Positions 8,975-17,088 of a stretch of DNA of 64,000 bases are shown here, piece by piece. This DNA comes from Paenibacillus_AB sp036577625. Its GTDB lineage: Bacteria > Bacillota > Bacilli > Paenibacillales > NBRC-103111. Location: assembly GCF_036577625.1 (NCBI RefSeq), contig NZ_JARBDC010000011.1:1-64000 (forward strand), given 5' to 3'. The notes beneath the pieces are model-generated. The model ran no database searches. It was given only the letters and a program-made list of their open reading frames with translations, and was not told where the DNA came from. Both the position numbers and the translations under genes were made by a program. Each line of letters begins with the position of its first letter. Within the stretch, counting starts at the first letter, position 1.

Positions 8975-10054
8975 ATGAAACGAAATTCGAATATCCAGCT
9001 GATTCAAGCGTCCCGCGGGGCCGCCGTTTTTTTGGTTATGCTGTTTCACGCCTCCCAAACCGGGCAGCGTTATTTCGGTTACGATTTTTTGGGCGTAAGC
9101 GGAATGGGGCGGTCCGGCGCCTATACGTTTTTTTTCGTGCTGACCGGCTATTTGATGGTCGCGATTTATCGGCGGGACTGGGGAAAGCCGCAGGCGTTCG
9201 GGACGTTTTTGCTGAAGCGGTTCAGCCGCATTTACCCTTTATATTGGCTCGTTACGGCCGCGGTTATCCCCGTTTATTTCATGATTCCTTCGTTCGGGCT
9301 CGGGTTCGAACGGGAGCCGTCCGCCATCGTCCGCTCGCTGCTGCTGTGGCCGCAGTCGCACGGCCCGATTCTCGGCGTCGCCTGGTCGCTGAGCTATATC
9401 GTCCTGTTCTATGCGGTATATTCGCTGGCGTTTCTGATCAAGGAAAACGTGCTTGTCGCGATTTATTCGTCCTGGATGACGATCATCGCGCTTCATATGG
9501 CCGGGTTGATCGATATCAAGGAGAACGAGCTGCTGCAGTTTTTGTTCGCCCCTTATCATCTTCAGTTCGTCATCGGAATGATGGTCGCCGTCTTGGTGCG
9601 GCGGTTCGACATCAAGCGGTCCGCCTGGTGGATCGCCGGCGGTGCTGCGGCCTATGTCGCTTTATGGGTCATGAGGCATGCGCTCGGAACGATTCCGCTC
9701 GGCGATTTTGCGCATACGGCAGGATCGGCCATGCTGCTGATCGGCATCGCGGCGAGACGAGACAAGGAACGCCGGCTGCTCAAGCCGCTCGCCGCGATGG
9801 GCGACGCGTCTTACTCGATCCTGCTCGTCAGCCTGCCGGCGCTGTCGATCGCGTTCAAGCTCGCCCGCGCGGCGCATGCGCCCGAGACGATCGGCGCGCC
9901 ATGGGCGATCGCCGTTTGCTTGTCGGCCGCGCTCGGAAGCTGCTTGCTGTTTTACCGCTGGGTCGAAACGCCGCTCAACCGGTTCATTCGCGAGCGAATG
10001 ATCGACAAAGCTCCGGCCGCGCGACCGCTGCTGGACAGGCCCTACTCCCGCTAA
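8975..10054 (+). CDS. Acyltransferase family 3 membrane protein
   Basis: 359 residues with about ten membrane helices. The N-terminal motif of the family is seen: RGAAVFLVMLFHAS with the catalytic-type His25, then a conserved FFFVLTGYLM and RFSRIYPLYW. The C-terminal WVETPLNRF (residues about 329-337) is also typical. Members O-acylate sugars, lipids, peptidoglycan or exopolysaccharide; the acceptor here is unknown. The ATG at 8975 follows a purine-rich AAGAAAGAAAGG. The gene stands alone and ends before a terminator at 10068. Confidence 0.85.
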   Translation: MKRNSNIQLIQASRGAAVFLVMLFHASQTGQRYFGYDFLGVSGMGRSGAYTFFFVLTGYLMVAIYRRDWGKPQAFGTFLLKRFSRIYPLYWLVTAAVIPVYFMIPSFGLGFEREPSAIVRSLLLWPQSHGPILGVAWSLSYIVLFYAVYSLAFLIKENVLVAIYSSWMTIIALHMAGLIDIKENELLQFLFAPYHLQFVIGMMVAVLVRRFDIKRSAWWIAGGAAAYVALWVMRHALGTIPLGDFAHTAGSAMLLIGIAARRDKERRLLKPLAAMGDASYSILLVSLPALSIAFKLARAAHAPETIGAPWAIAVCLSAALGSCLLFYRWVETPLNRFIRERMIDKAPAARPLLDRPYSR

Positions 10055-10067
10055 ACCCGCTGCATCG

Positions 10068-10100
10068 CATGCGCTATCGTTCGATGGCGCATGTTTTTTT
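10068..10100 (+). terminator. Intrinsic terminator of the acyltransferase gene
   Basis: Stem catgcgc / gcgcatg with an internal partly paired loop is followed by seven T residues. Confidence 0.85.
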
Positions 10101-10115
10101 GCCCATGCCGGGCGG

Positions 10116-10158
10116 TTGACTTAATTGGTTGTTGTACTTATAATTGTTTAGACAACAA
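10116..10158 (+). promoter_or_regulatory. Sigma-A promoter and operator of marR-MFS
   Basis: TTGACT (10116-10121), a 17-nt spacer and TATAAT (10139-10144) form a near-ideal promoter. An inverted repeat TTGTTGT (10129-10135) / ACAACAA (10152-10158) straddles the -10 box, and a tighter TTGTTTAGACAA (10144-10155) begins at its last base. MarR-family repressors often bind such TTGT...ACAA elements, so autorepression is likely (inference). Confidence 0.8.
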
Positions 10159-10183
10159 ATCGAGCCGAAAGCGGTGATTCGAA

Positions 10184-10645
10184 ATGGCGAACGAGCCGAC
10201 CTCCTCCGGCATTTTGGACCGGTCCGCCGGTTTTATGATGGGCCTCACGTCGCGGAAAATGTCCCATCTGTTTACGAACCGATTGAAGCCGTACGCCATC
10301 ACGCCGGAGCAGTGGATGGTGCTGTACTGCGTTCAAGAGCGCGAGGGAATGATTCAAACCGAAATCGCCGCCCGTTCCGGAAAAGACAAGCCTACGACCG
10401 GACGCATTCTCGATGCGCTCGAGGCGAAAGGGTTCGTGACGAAGCGGACGGGTCCGACCGACAGACGGTCGTACCACGTGTTCATAACCGAAACGGGCCG
10501 CGAGCTCGTTCGGCAAACGGCGCCTATCGAACGCCAGGCCGTGAAGGACGCTACATCCGTCTTGAGCGAGGCCGAATACGAGCAGCTGCTCGCGCTGCTT
10601 CGCCGCATCGGCGATCATATCGATCAAATTACCGCCAACGAATAG
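10184..10645 (+). CDS. MarR family transcriptional regulator
   Basis: 153 residues, standard MarR length. The winged helix-turn-helix lies around residues 58-100 (MIQTEIAARSGKDKPTTGRILDALEAKGFVTK), followed by the wing GPTDRRSYHVFIT. These proteins are homodimeric repressors that release DNA on binding small, often phenolic, ligands or on oxidation. It is the first gene of an operon with the MFS transporter that starts 14 nt after its stop codon. A palindrome overlapping the promoter suggests it represses its own operon. Confidence 0.9.
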   Translation: MANEPTSSGILDRSAGFMMGLTSRKMSHLFTNRLKPYAITPEQWMVLYCVQEREGMIQTEIAARSGKDKPTTGRILDALEAKGFVTKRTGPTDRRSYHVFITETGRELVRQTAPIERQAVKDATSVLSEAEYEQLLALLRRIGDHIDQITANE

Positions 10646-10659
10646 GAGATGCAGCCGGA

Positions 10660-11904
10660 ATGCCGGATCGACAACAAGAGCTGCACCTGCAGCGAACGGG
10701 CGAGGCGGGACCGCGATTGTGGACCCGCTCGTTCGTCGTCATTACGCTATGTTACTTTTTACTGTTCCTCTGTTTGCAAATGCTGCTTTCCCCGCTCCCG
10801 ACCTATACGAAGGAGCGGTTTCATCCCGGCGATTTCACGGTCAGCCTCGTGACGAGCGTGTTCGCTTTGGCGGCGATCGTCGCCCGAATCGTAACCGCCC
10901 GATTGATGAAAAAGGTGCACCGGAACGTGCTGCTGTTCGGCGGACTCGCAGTCGGGGCTTTGGCCACGGCGGCGTATTCGTTTGCCGATTCCGTTCAAAC
11001 GCTGCTCGCTCTTCGCGTTTTGTTCGGCATCGGATTCGGGGTAGGCAGCACGATCATGCCGACGATCGTTTCGCAAATTATTCCGCACGACCGGATCGGC
11101 GAAGGCATCGGCTATTTCGGCTTGTCGACGAGCCTTGCCATGTCGTTCGGACCGATGATCGGCCTGTCGATGCTCGACGAGTACGGCTTCGCGTCGCTGA
11201 CGGCGCTCGGCACCGTCTCGGTCGCGCTGATCGTTCCGCTGCTGCTCGGCTTCCGTTCCATTCCGGCGCAGCCGGCCAAGCCGCGTCCGTCCCGGACGGC
11301 GACCGGAAGCAAGACGCCGTTTAACTACAAAATCATCGTTCCGGCTCTGCTGAACACGCTGCTTTCGGTTACGTACGGCGGCCTCTTGAGCTTCATCGCC
11401 CTGTTCGGCAAAGAAGCGCAATTGCCGCAAGTCGGCCTGTTTTTTTTGTTCAACGTATTTACGGTATTGATCATTCGCCCGATATCCGGCCGGCTGTTCG
11501 ACAGCAAAGGGCATGCGGCCGTACTGCTGCCGGCGTCGGCATTCGTTTTCGCCGGCCTGACGATTCTTTCGTTCGCGCACAATACGGCTTTATTGATCGT
11601 TTCCGCCCTCGTGTACGGCATCGGCTTCGGTGCGATTCAGCCGACGCTGCAGGCGTGGATGCTGCGCGATTCGCCGCCCGAGCATCACGGCTCCGTGAAC
11701 AGCCTGTACTACAACGCGCTCGATTTCGGCGTCGCCGTAGGCGCCATGGTGCTCGGCGTCATCGCGTCGCACAGCTCCTATGCGCTCATGTACCGGTATT
11801 CGGCTTGCTTCATGATCGCATTTTTTGTCGTCTACCTCGTATCGGTTGTTGTTCGGGGAAAAAAGAGCGGCCGCGAAGCCGCCTCGGCTACGAAAGCTTC
11901 GTAA
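10660..11904 (+). CDS. MFS transporter (probable drug efflux)
   Basis: 414 residues from the ATG at 10660, preceded by AGGAG 11 nt upstream; the open frame extends further upstream through marR but that part is spurious. Twelve membrane helices in two six-helix halves are visible, with a central hydrophilic loop (about 205-225) and the motif A-like RPISGRLFDSKGH between helices 8 and 9. The YfcJ/YhhS-type major facilitator family fits. Co-transcription with a MarR regulator suggests efflux of the compound sensed by that regulator. The stop codon lies inside the stem of the downstream terminator. Confidence 0.88.
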   Translation: MPDRQQELHLQRTGEAGPRLWTRSFVVITLCYFLLFLCLQMLLSPLPTYTKERFHPGDFTVSLVTSVFALAAIVARIVTARLMKKVHRNVLLFGGLAVGALATAAYSFADSVQTLLALRVLFGIGFGVGSTIMPTIVSQIIPHDRIGEGIGYFGLSTSLAMSFGPMIGLSMLDEYGFASLTALGTVSVALIVPLLLGFRSIPAQPAKPRPSRTATGSKTPFNYKIIVPALLNTLLSVTYGGLLSFIALFGKEAQLPQVGLFFLFNVFTVLIIRPISGRLFDSKGHAAVLLPASAFVFAGLTILSFAHNTALLIVSALVYGIGFGAIQPTLQAWMLRDSPPEHHGSVNSLYYNALDFGVAVGAMVLGVIASHSSYALMYRYSACFMIAFFVVYLVSVVVRGKKSGREAASATKAS

Positions 11905-11918
11905 GCCGGGGCTTTTTC
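11885..11918 (+). terminator. Intrinsic terminator overlapping the MFS stop codon
   Basis: A stem cggctacgaa / ttcgtaagccg (one bulge) is followed by GGGGCTTTTT; the TAA stop at 11902-11904 is in the right arm. Confidence 0.7.
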
Positions 11919-11943
11919 GTTTCGCACTTAATAAACTTAAATA

Positions 11944-11972
11944 TTGACCATGTATACGTAAAGAGCTACAAT
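11944..11972 (+). promoter_or_regulatory. Sigma-A promoter of trhO
   Basis: TTGACC (11944-11949), 17-nt spacer, TACAAT (11967-11972). Confidence 0.8.
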
Positions 11973-11997
11973 GGAAAGTCGAAGAAAGGAATGAGTT

Positions 11998-12900
11998 ATG
12001 ATGAAACAATATCGAATATTGCTGTTCTATAAATATATTCCGATCCCGGATCCCGAGTCGTTCGCCGCCGAGCATCTCCTCTTTGCGAAGGAGCTTGGCG
12101 TCAAAGGCCGGATCCTGATCGCGAGCGAAGGCATCAACGGCACGCTGTCGGGGACGATCGAACAAACGGAACGCTATATGGCGCACATGCGCGAAAACCC
12201 GCTTTTCGCCGATATGGTATATAAAATCGACGAAGCCGACGGGCACGCGTTCAAAAAGCTGTTCGTGCGCCATAAGAAGGAGCTGGTCACGCTGCGCTAC
12301 CATCGCCGGCTCGACCCGATGACGGAAGGCGGCGAGCGTCTCGCGCCGAAGCAGTTTCACGAATATATGCAGCGCGACGACGTCGTCATTCTCGACGGCC
12401 GCAGCGGGTACGAGTACGATCTCGGCCATTTCCGCAACGCGATCCGGCCGGACGTCGATTCGTTCCGCGAATTCCCGGAATGGATCCGGGACCATATGGC
12501 GGAGTACAAAGACAAGAAGATTTTGACGTACTGCACCGGCGGCATCCGCTGCGAAATGTTGACCGCGGTGCTGAAAGAGGAAGGGTTCCGGGACGTCTAT
12601 CAGCTCGACGGCGGCATCGTTACGTACGGTCAAGATCCGGACGTTCGGGGCCGAGGCTTCGACGGCAACTGCTACGTGTTCGACGAGCGCGTTTCCGTGC
12701 GGATCAATCAGACCGACGAGCATGTTCTCGTCGGCGAATGCTACCATTGCGGCGCGAAGACGGACCGGTACGTCAACTGCGCGGACGACAGCTGCCACCG
12801 GCAGCATCTGTGCTGCGATGATTGCCTGACGGCGAAGCGCGGCTACTGCTCGGCCGAATGCGAGGCGCACGATCGTGCGGTCGCGGCGAGCGGAGCGTAA
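11998..12900 (+). CDS. trhO: tRNA uridine(34) hydroxylase TrhO (rhodanese-like)
   Basis: 300 residues. This family (YceA/YbfQ) uses oxygen to make 5-hydroxyuridine at the wobble position of tRNAs. The N-terminal ferredoxin-fold domain (1-95) carries the ASEGINGTLSG motif; the rhodanese domain follows (about 118-220) with the catalytic Cys179 in CTGGIRCE. The C-terminal tail is Cys-rich (CYHCG, NCADDSC, CCDDC, GYCSAEC), a zinc-ribbon-like extension usual in Bacillota members. Two consecutive ATG codons start the gene after GAAAGGAATG. It has its own promoter and terminator. Together with mnmL and mnmM in this window it is the third gene for wobble uridine modification. Confidence 0.93.
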   Translation: MMKQYRILLFYKYIPIPDPESFAAEHLLFAKELGVKGRILIASEGINGTLSGTIEQTERYMAHMRENPLFADMVYKIDEADGHAFKKLFVRHKKELVTLRYHRRLDPMTEGGERLAPKQFHEYMQRDDVVILDGRSGYEYDLGHFRNAIRPDVDSFREFPEWIRDHMAEYKDKKILTYCTGGIRCEMLTAVLKEEGFRDVYQLDGGIVTYGQDPDVRGRGFDGNCYVFDERVSVRINQTDEHVLVGECYHCGAKTDRYVNCADDSCHRQHLCCDDCLTAKRGYCSAECEAHDRAVAASGA

Positions 12901-12915
12901 GCAAGCGAAACGCAA

Positions 12916-12968
12916 AACCCCCGAAAGGATTCTCGTACCGGAGAATGCTTTACGGGGGTTGTTTTTTT
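12916..12968 (+). terminator. Intrinsic terminator of trhO
   Basis: Outer stem aacccccg / cgggggtt, inner stem tctc / gaga, then GTTTTTTT. Confidence 0.9.
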
Positions 12969-13021
12969 GCTTGAATCGATTTGAAATACCGGGAAAAGCC
13001 CCCGGTAAATGACCTTCGCAC

Positions 13022-13945
13022 CTACATCCCGCTAAGCTTCTCGACAAGCCGGTGCGTCTCGATCACGCGGTCCGCGCTGACGAGACAATCGCCCGGCCGG
13101 TCGAGCGAGGCCAGCACATGGTCCACAATGCCGGCAAAGCCGCGGCGATGCGAAACCGAGTCCCAGCTGCCGAACCGCAGGGCGCGTTCGCCTTCCGTCT
13201 TGTCCCGCAGCACGCCCGATTCCATGTTGACGATTTCCGCGGACCGCCCGCCCCCGTGCAGCTCCAGCTTCTCGAGATCCGCACCGGCTCTCCGGTTCAT
13301 ACTGACGAGAGCGGCGGCGCCGCCGAGACGCAGGCTGCCTGTCGCGTGCAGCAGCTTTCCGTCCGCGTCCGTTTCGCTCAGCCAGCCCGTCACGTCGTAC
13401 GGCCGAGCGCCGAGCCACAGCAGCAAATCGATCGTATGGATCATGTCGTCGTACAGCGTTTGCTTGGCGGAAAGCTTCTGCCGGCCGGTCCGATGCTTCT
13501 GCGCGATGCACAGATCGAAGCCGCCGGCTTCCTCGAGCCATCGCTTCGCCTCAACGTACATCGGGGCGAACCTGCGGTTGAAGCCGACGGCGAGCAGCTT
13601 GCCGCGCTTCAGCGCCAGCTCCGTCATCCGCTCCGACTCGTCGATCCGGTACGAGAGCGGCTTGTCGACGTAAACGTGCGCGCCGCGCTCCAAACAGCGG
13701 GTCACGATATCCGCATGCGTCTCGGTCGGACTGTGCACGAACACCATGTCCGGCTCGCGCGCAAGCACCTCGTCCAGCTCGGTCGTGCCCCCCGGCAGCC
13801 GATACGCGCTTCCGACGCGCTCGACCGTTTCCTTCGAACGGCTCATGACCGCGACGATGTCGATGCCGGGCAGCGAAGCCATCGCCGGCAAATACGCTTT
13901 CACCGCGATATCTCCGAGTCCGACGATCGCGATCCGTTTGTTCAT
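13022..13945 (-). CDS. Gfo/Idh/MocA family NAD(P)-dependent oxidoreductase
   Basis: 307 residues from the ATG at 13945, preceded by GGAGGAAAC; the open frame continues upstream into the MFS gene but that part is spurious. The N-terminal Rossmann fold has VGLGDIAVKAYLPA (residues 7-20), the sugar-dehydrogenase signature VDKPLSY (about 100-106) with the catalytic-type Lys, and GFNRRFAPMY. Members oxidise sugars, inositols or related polyols. The ATG overlaps the stop of the MFS gene (ATGA), so the two are translationally coupled; the transporter may import or export the same substrate. Which sugar is involved cannot be said. Confidence 0.88.
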   Translation of the reverse strand: MNKRIAIVGLGDIAVKAYLPAMASLPGIDIVAVMSRSKETVERVGSAYRLPGGTTELDEVLAREPDMVFVHSPTETHADIVTRCLERGAHVYVDKPLSYRIDESERMTELALKRGKLLAVGFNRRFAPMYVEAKRWLEEAGGFDLCIAQKHRTGRQKLSAKQTLYDDMIHTIDLLLWLGARPYDVTGWLSETDADGKLLHATGSLRLGGAAALVSMNRRAGADLEKLELHGGGRSAEIVNMESGVLRDKTEGERALRFGSWDSVSHRRGFAGIVDHVLASLDRPGDCLVSADRVIETHRLVEKLSGM

Positions 13946-15252
13946 GCTTGTTTCCTCCATCCGGCAGTCCCGCCGCCTGAGCGGCGCGCCTTTTTTCCCG
14001 AGTCCAGCAGCACGTTCGTGCCGATCAGCCCCGCCACGGCGAACAGCGCGGCGCCGACGCCGAGCGACACGCCGAACAGCTGCACCCAATTCGGCAAGCC
14101 GAGGGCGAACCGGTACGCCGCTCCTCCGAGCAGCGGTCCGGCAAAGCCGGCCAGCCCCGTAATCGCGTAAAAGACGGCGATGAACGCCGGGCGTTCGCTT
14201 TTCGGCGTATCTCCGACGACGAAGTTGAACATCAGCTGATTGAAGCCCCCGACGCCGATGCCGATCAGCAGATGAACGAGCAGCAGCACCGCATTGTCCG
14301 GGGCGACCGGCAGCAGCCCCCAGCCCGCGCAGGCGGCGGCGATAACCGGCAGCGTCCAAAACAGCAGCGTTTTCGAGCCGTATTTCGCGTTCAGGTTGCC
14401 CCATATAAAATAGCCGGCCATCATCGCCACGTTTTGCGTCATCGTCGCGATCGCGACGAGGTTATAGCTCGCATGCATGACGTTCAGCATCACATACGTG
14501 AAAAACGGAACCGCCAGCCCTTGCAGAAACAGCCAGAGCGAGATGAACAGCATCGCCTTCAGAAAAGGACGATGCCGGAGCGGACCGGCCAGCATGGCGA
14601 GCGAGCCGCTTTGCTCCGATTTCTCGAACGGCGGGTTCGGGTAGCGGAGAAACAGGACGATGTCGAGCGCCGCGCAAACGGCGGCGACCGCGTACAGCAG
14701 CCGGAAGCCGTCCGGCTCGGGCAGCCGATCGAGCAGCTGGCCGAACGCCAAAATGGCGATGCAGCCGCCCGCCCACAAAATCGTATTGCGAATGCCGAAG
14801 TAGCGCCCGCGCACTTTCGCCGGCACCATGTCGGCGATGAGCGACGTCCAAAACACCGAGCCGATCGCCTGTCCCATAAACGCCAGGATGCAGACGGCGA
14901 TATAAACGGGCACCCCGCTAGGCTTCGGGAGCAGCATCGGCACGATGCCGGCGACCAGCCACAGCACGCGGTGCGTCCCGCATAATACCGAAAAAAGCAG
15001 CTTCCGGTTCGTAAACCGCTGGATCAGCAGCGCCCCGGCGATTTGCAGCATATTGGCGAGGCTCGGCACCGCCAGCACGATGCCGACCTGAAGCGACGAG
15101 GCGCCCAAATAGAGCAAATAGCCCGTCACGAACGGTCCGCCCAGCAGTTGAAACATAATGATCGCCGGTATCCCCTCCAAGGTGGCGGCCGTCATGCCGC
15201 TTCGGTAAGAGGATCTTTTCCGGCCCGTCCGGCGTCCCGTCATCAGCCCCAT
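13942..15252 (-). CDS. MFS transporter coupled to the oxidoreductase
   Basis: 436 residues with about twelve helices; a short basic N-terminus (MTGRRTGRKRSSYRSG) precedes the first. A loop motif RFTNRKLLF follows helix 2, and AKVRGRYFGIRN lies between helices 4 and 5. This is the pattern of the YxlH/MFS group often found next to MocA-type oxidoreductases in Paenibacillaceae. The first ATG has a weak ribosome site; ATG at residue 4 after TGGGG is possible. A good GGAGGAAC lies 24 nt further upstream but would suit only another frame. Downstream the gene overlaps the oxidoreductase by 4 nt. Confidence 0.85.
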   Translation of the reverse strand: MGLMTGRRTGRKRSSYRSGMTAATLEGIPAIIMFQLLGGPFVTGYLLYLGASSLQVGIVLAVPSLANMLQIAGALLIQRFTNRKLLFSVLCGTHRVLWLVAGIVPMLLPKPSGVPVYIAVCILAFMGQAIGSVFWTSLIADMVPAKVRGRYFGIRNTILWAGGCIAILAFGQLLDRLPEPDGFRLLYAVAAVCAALDIVLFLRYPNPPFEKSEQSGSLAMLAGPLRHRPFLKAMLFISLWLFLQGLAVPFFTYVMLNVMHASYNLVAIATMTQNVAMMAGYFIWGNLNAKYGSKTLLFWTLPVIAAACAGWGLLPVAPDNAVLLLVHLLIGIGVGGFNQLMFNFVVGDTPKSERPAFIAVFYAITGLAGFAGPLLGGAAYRFALGLPNWVQLFGVSLGVGAALFAVAGLIGTNVLLDSGKKARRSGGGTAGWRKQA

Positions 15253-15309
15253 GGCCTGTGCCCCGCTTTGCTCAAGTTCCTCCGTCCCAGGCAGCCGAGT
15301 AACTGCATC

Positions 15310-15338
15310 TTCAAACGATTTCGCCCATATGCTATAAT
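15310..15338 (+). promoter_or_regulatory. Probable sigma-A promoter of the 182-residue membrane protein gene
   Basis: TTCAAA (15310-15315), a 17-nt spacer and a consensus TATAAT (15333-15338). Confidence 0.7.
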
Positions 15339-15389
15339 AGATAGCGTATTTTGGCGAACGCTCGACTAGATATGGAGGAACTCAGTAGA

Positions 15390-15938
15390 ATGAAAAACAA
15401 ATGGATACTGCTGATCGGCCTGCTCGCGTTTTGTGCGTTTTTCATTTCCAGCATCGTTCGGGAATCGCCCTTGCTGCTTTATATCGCTAGTAGTATCCCG
15501 ATTTTTATCGTTCCGTTTTTGCCCGACCTGAAGACGTCCCAGCGGCTTCATCCGCAGCGGAAGGGCGTCGACATCGTCAAGTTCGGCGGCAGCGCCGGCA
15601 AGCCCGATTGGCTCGTCGTCTCGTTCAAGCCCGGCACCGTCTACTGGACCCGCAAAAAAACGTTGGTCATTTCCTACGAAGACGCCCCGTTCGTCGAAAC
15701 GGTGCCTACCGATGATTATACCGCGGCTTTGACCGTGTTGAAATACGATTTGCGCGTCCGACCGAAATCGGGGCGCATCTCCGTATCGCTGGCCAATTTG
15801 TCGGAACGTGTCGCCGGCCTGCCGTATACGGTGAACGAAGTGAATCGGCTCGTCATCCCGCTCGGCGACGCGACCGAGTTGGAGCCGGCGAACCCCCCGG
15901 CGTCCGTCGCCTCCCGCAGCGTCGAGCTGCAAGCTTGA
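15390..15938 (+). CDS. Small membrane protein of unknown function
   Basis: 182 residues from the ATG at 15390, chosen because TATGGAGG lies 12 nt upstream; an extension to 15351 begins too close to the promoter. Two hydrophobic segments form a hairpin at about residues 6-24 and 30-44; the rest is soluble and probably cytoplasmic, with a mostly beta-type composition (SFKPGTVYWTRKKTLVISYED). I do not recognise a family. The gene is monocistronic, with a consensus promoter and a bidirectional-looking terminator. Confidence 0.7.
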   Translation: MKNKWILLIGLLAFCAFFISSIVRESPLLLYIASSIPIFIVPFLPDLKTSQRLHPQRKGVDIVKFGGSAGKPDWLVVSFKPGTVYWTRKKTLVISYEDAPFVETVPTDDYTAALTVLKYDLRVRPKSGRISVSLANLSERVAGLPYTVNEVNRLVIPLGDATELEPANPPASVASRSVELQA

Positions 15939-15963
15939 CGAAAGCGCCGATCCGTTACAGCCT

Positions 15964-15993
15964 AAAGCCCGCCTTCCGTGGCGGGCTTTTTTT
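15964..15993 (+). terminator. Intrinsic terminator
   Basis: A 10-bp perfect stem aaagcccgcc / ggcgggcttt with a 6-nt loop and a T-run. It lies between convergent genes. Confidence 0.92.
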
Positions 15994-16018
15994 AACGTTT
16001 CAAAGCGATGAAGTTCGG

Positions 16019-17032
16019 TCAATAGCTGGCCGCGGCCGCCTGGACGACCGATTGCATCGGCAAATGGTACGGGCACTGCTTCTGGCAAAGCGGCGTTTCC
16101 TTGCACGGCTCGTAATCGGCGCACGACATGATCTTCTCTTTATGCTTTTCGTAGAAGCCGTCGCCCTTCGCAAGCAGCCCGAACTCCCGGCGCACGACGC
16201 TGGAGATCATGACGTCGGGAATCGGGATGCCGAGCGGGCACGAGCAATAGTTGCATCGCCGGCAATTATGCGCGCCCAACTTCTGCGCCAGCCGCTCCAG
16301 CTCGCGGCGCTCTTCCTCGTCGACTTCCCTCTCCATCGCCGCTATGTTTTGCTTCACTTCGTCGACGCTCACCATGCCCGATATGATCACGTGCACGTCC
16401 TGGCTGTACGGATAACGGATCGCCTTGTCCACCGGACGAATAAATCCGCCCGACAGCGGCTTCATCGCCACGCGGGCCATATCGCGCTCGACCATTTCCG
16501 GAATCAGCTCGTTCAGCGCGAACGGCTGCGCCAAATTCAAATGAAACAGCACCTGCTCGAACCGTCCGTTCCGGATCCACTTCGCCAGCAGCTCCGGCCG
16601 GTGTCCGGTAATGCCGATATGGCGCACTTTGCCCGCTTCCTTCGCCTCGAGGGCGGCGCGGTACGCCCCGTCCTCCTCCATCGCCGCCTTGAACTCGTGC
16701 ACGTAATTGACGTAATGGATTTGCAGCAAATCGATAACGTCCGTCTTCATGCGCGTCAAGCTTCGTTCGATTTCCGCTTTGGCCGAAGCGTAGTCGCGCT
16801 TGTTCGTCTTGGTCGCCAAAAAATATTCGTCACGCCGGTGCGAGATGGTTTCCCCGATTATTTCTTCGCTGTTCCGATAGCCCGCCGCCGTATCGATATA
16901 GTTGATGCCGTGATCGAGCGCGTAATTGAGCGCTTCGCGAGCTTGCTCCAGCGGAACGCCGGGCAAATTCATCGCTCCGAATCCGAGCGACGACACGTTG
17001 TAGCCGATTTTGCCGAATGGCCGGTATCTCAT
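16019..17032 (-). CDS. Aldo/keto reductase with ferredoxin-like C-terminus
   Basis: 337 residues. The N-terminal TIM barrel keeps the catalytic tetrad of the family: D47, Y52, K75 and H106 (LLQIHYVN). The C-terminal 75 residues carry two Cys clusters, CRRCNYCSCPLG and CADYEPC...LCQKQCPYHLP, like other AKRs fused to a 4Fe-4S binding region. The protein is probably a cytoplasmic oxidoreductase in which the cluster transfers electrons or has a structural role; the substrate is unknown. A run of repeated Ala ends the protein. It lies 56 nt downstream of the histidine kinase gene on the same strand and could be co-transcribed. Confidence 0.88.
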   Translation of the reverse strand: MRYRPFGKIGYNVSSLGFGAMNLPGVPLEQAREALNYALDHGINYIDTAAGYRNSEEIIGETISHRRDEYFLATKTNKRDYASAKAEIERSLTRMKTDVIDLLQIHYVNYVHEFKAAMEEDGAYRAALEAKEAGKVRHIGITGHRPELLAKWIRNGRFEQVLFHLNLAQPFALNELIPEMVERDMARVAMKPLSGGFIRPVDKAIRYPYSQDVHVIISGMVSVDEVKQNIAAMEREVDEEERRELERLAQKLGAHNCRRCNYCSCPLGIPIPDVMISSVVRREFGLLAKGDGFYEKHKEKIMSCADYEPCKETPLCQKQCPYHLPMQSVVQAAAASY

Positions 17033-17088
17033 CGCCGTACTCCTCTCCGCCGAAAACTAGATTCCTCTCTGTATTTTAGCACATGCGG

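Noticed and set aside
10144..10659. 172-residue N-terminal extension of the MFS transporter
   Set aside because: It overlaps marR in another frame, includes the operator and lacks conserved residues; the ATG at 10660 is preferred.
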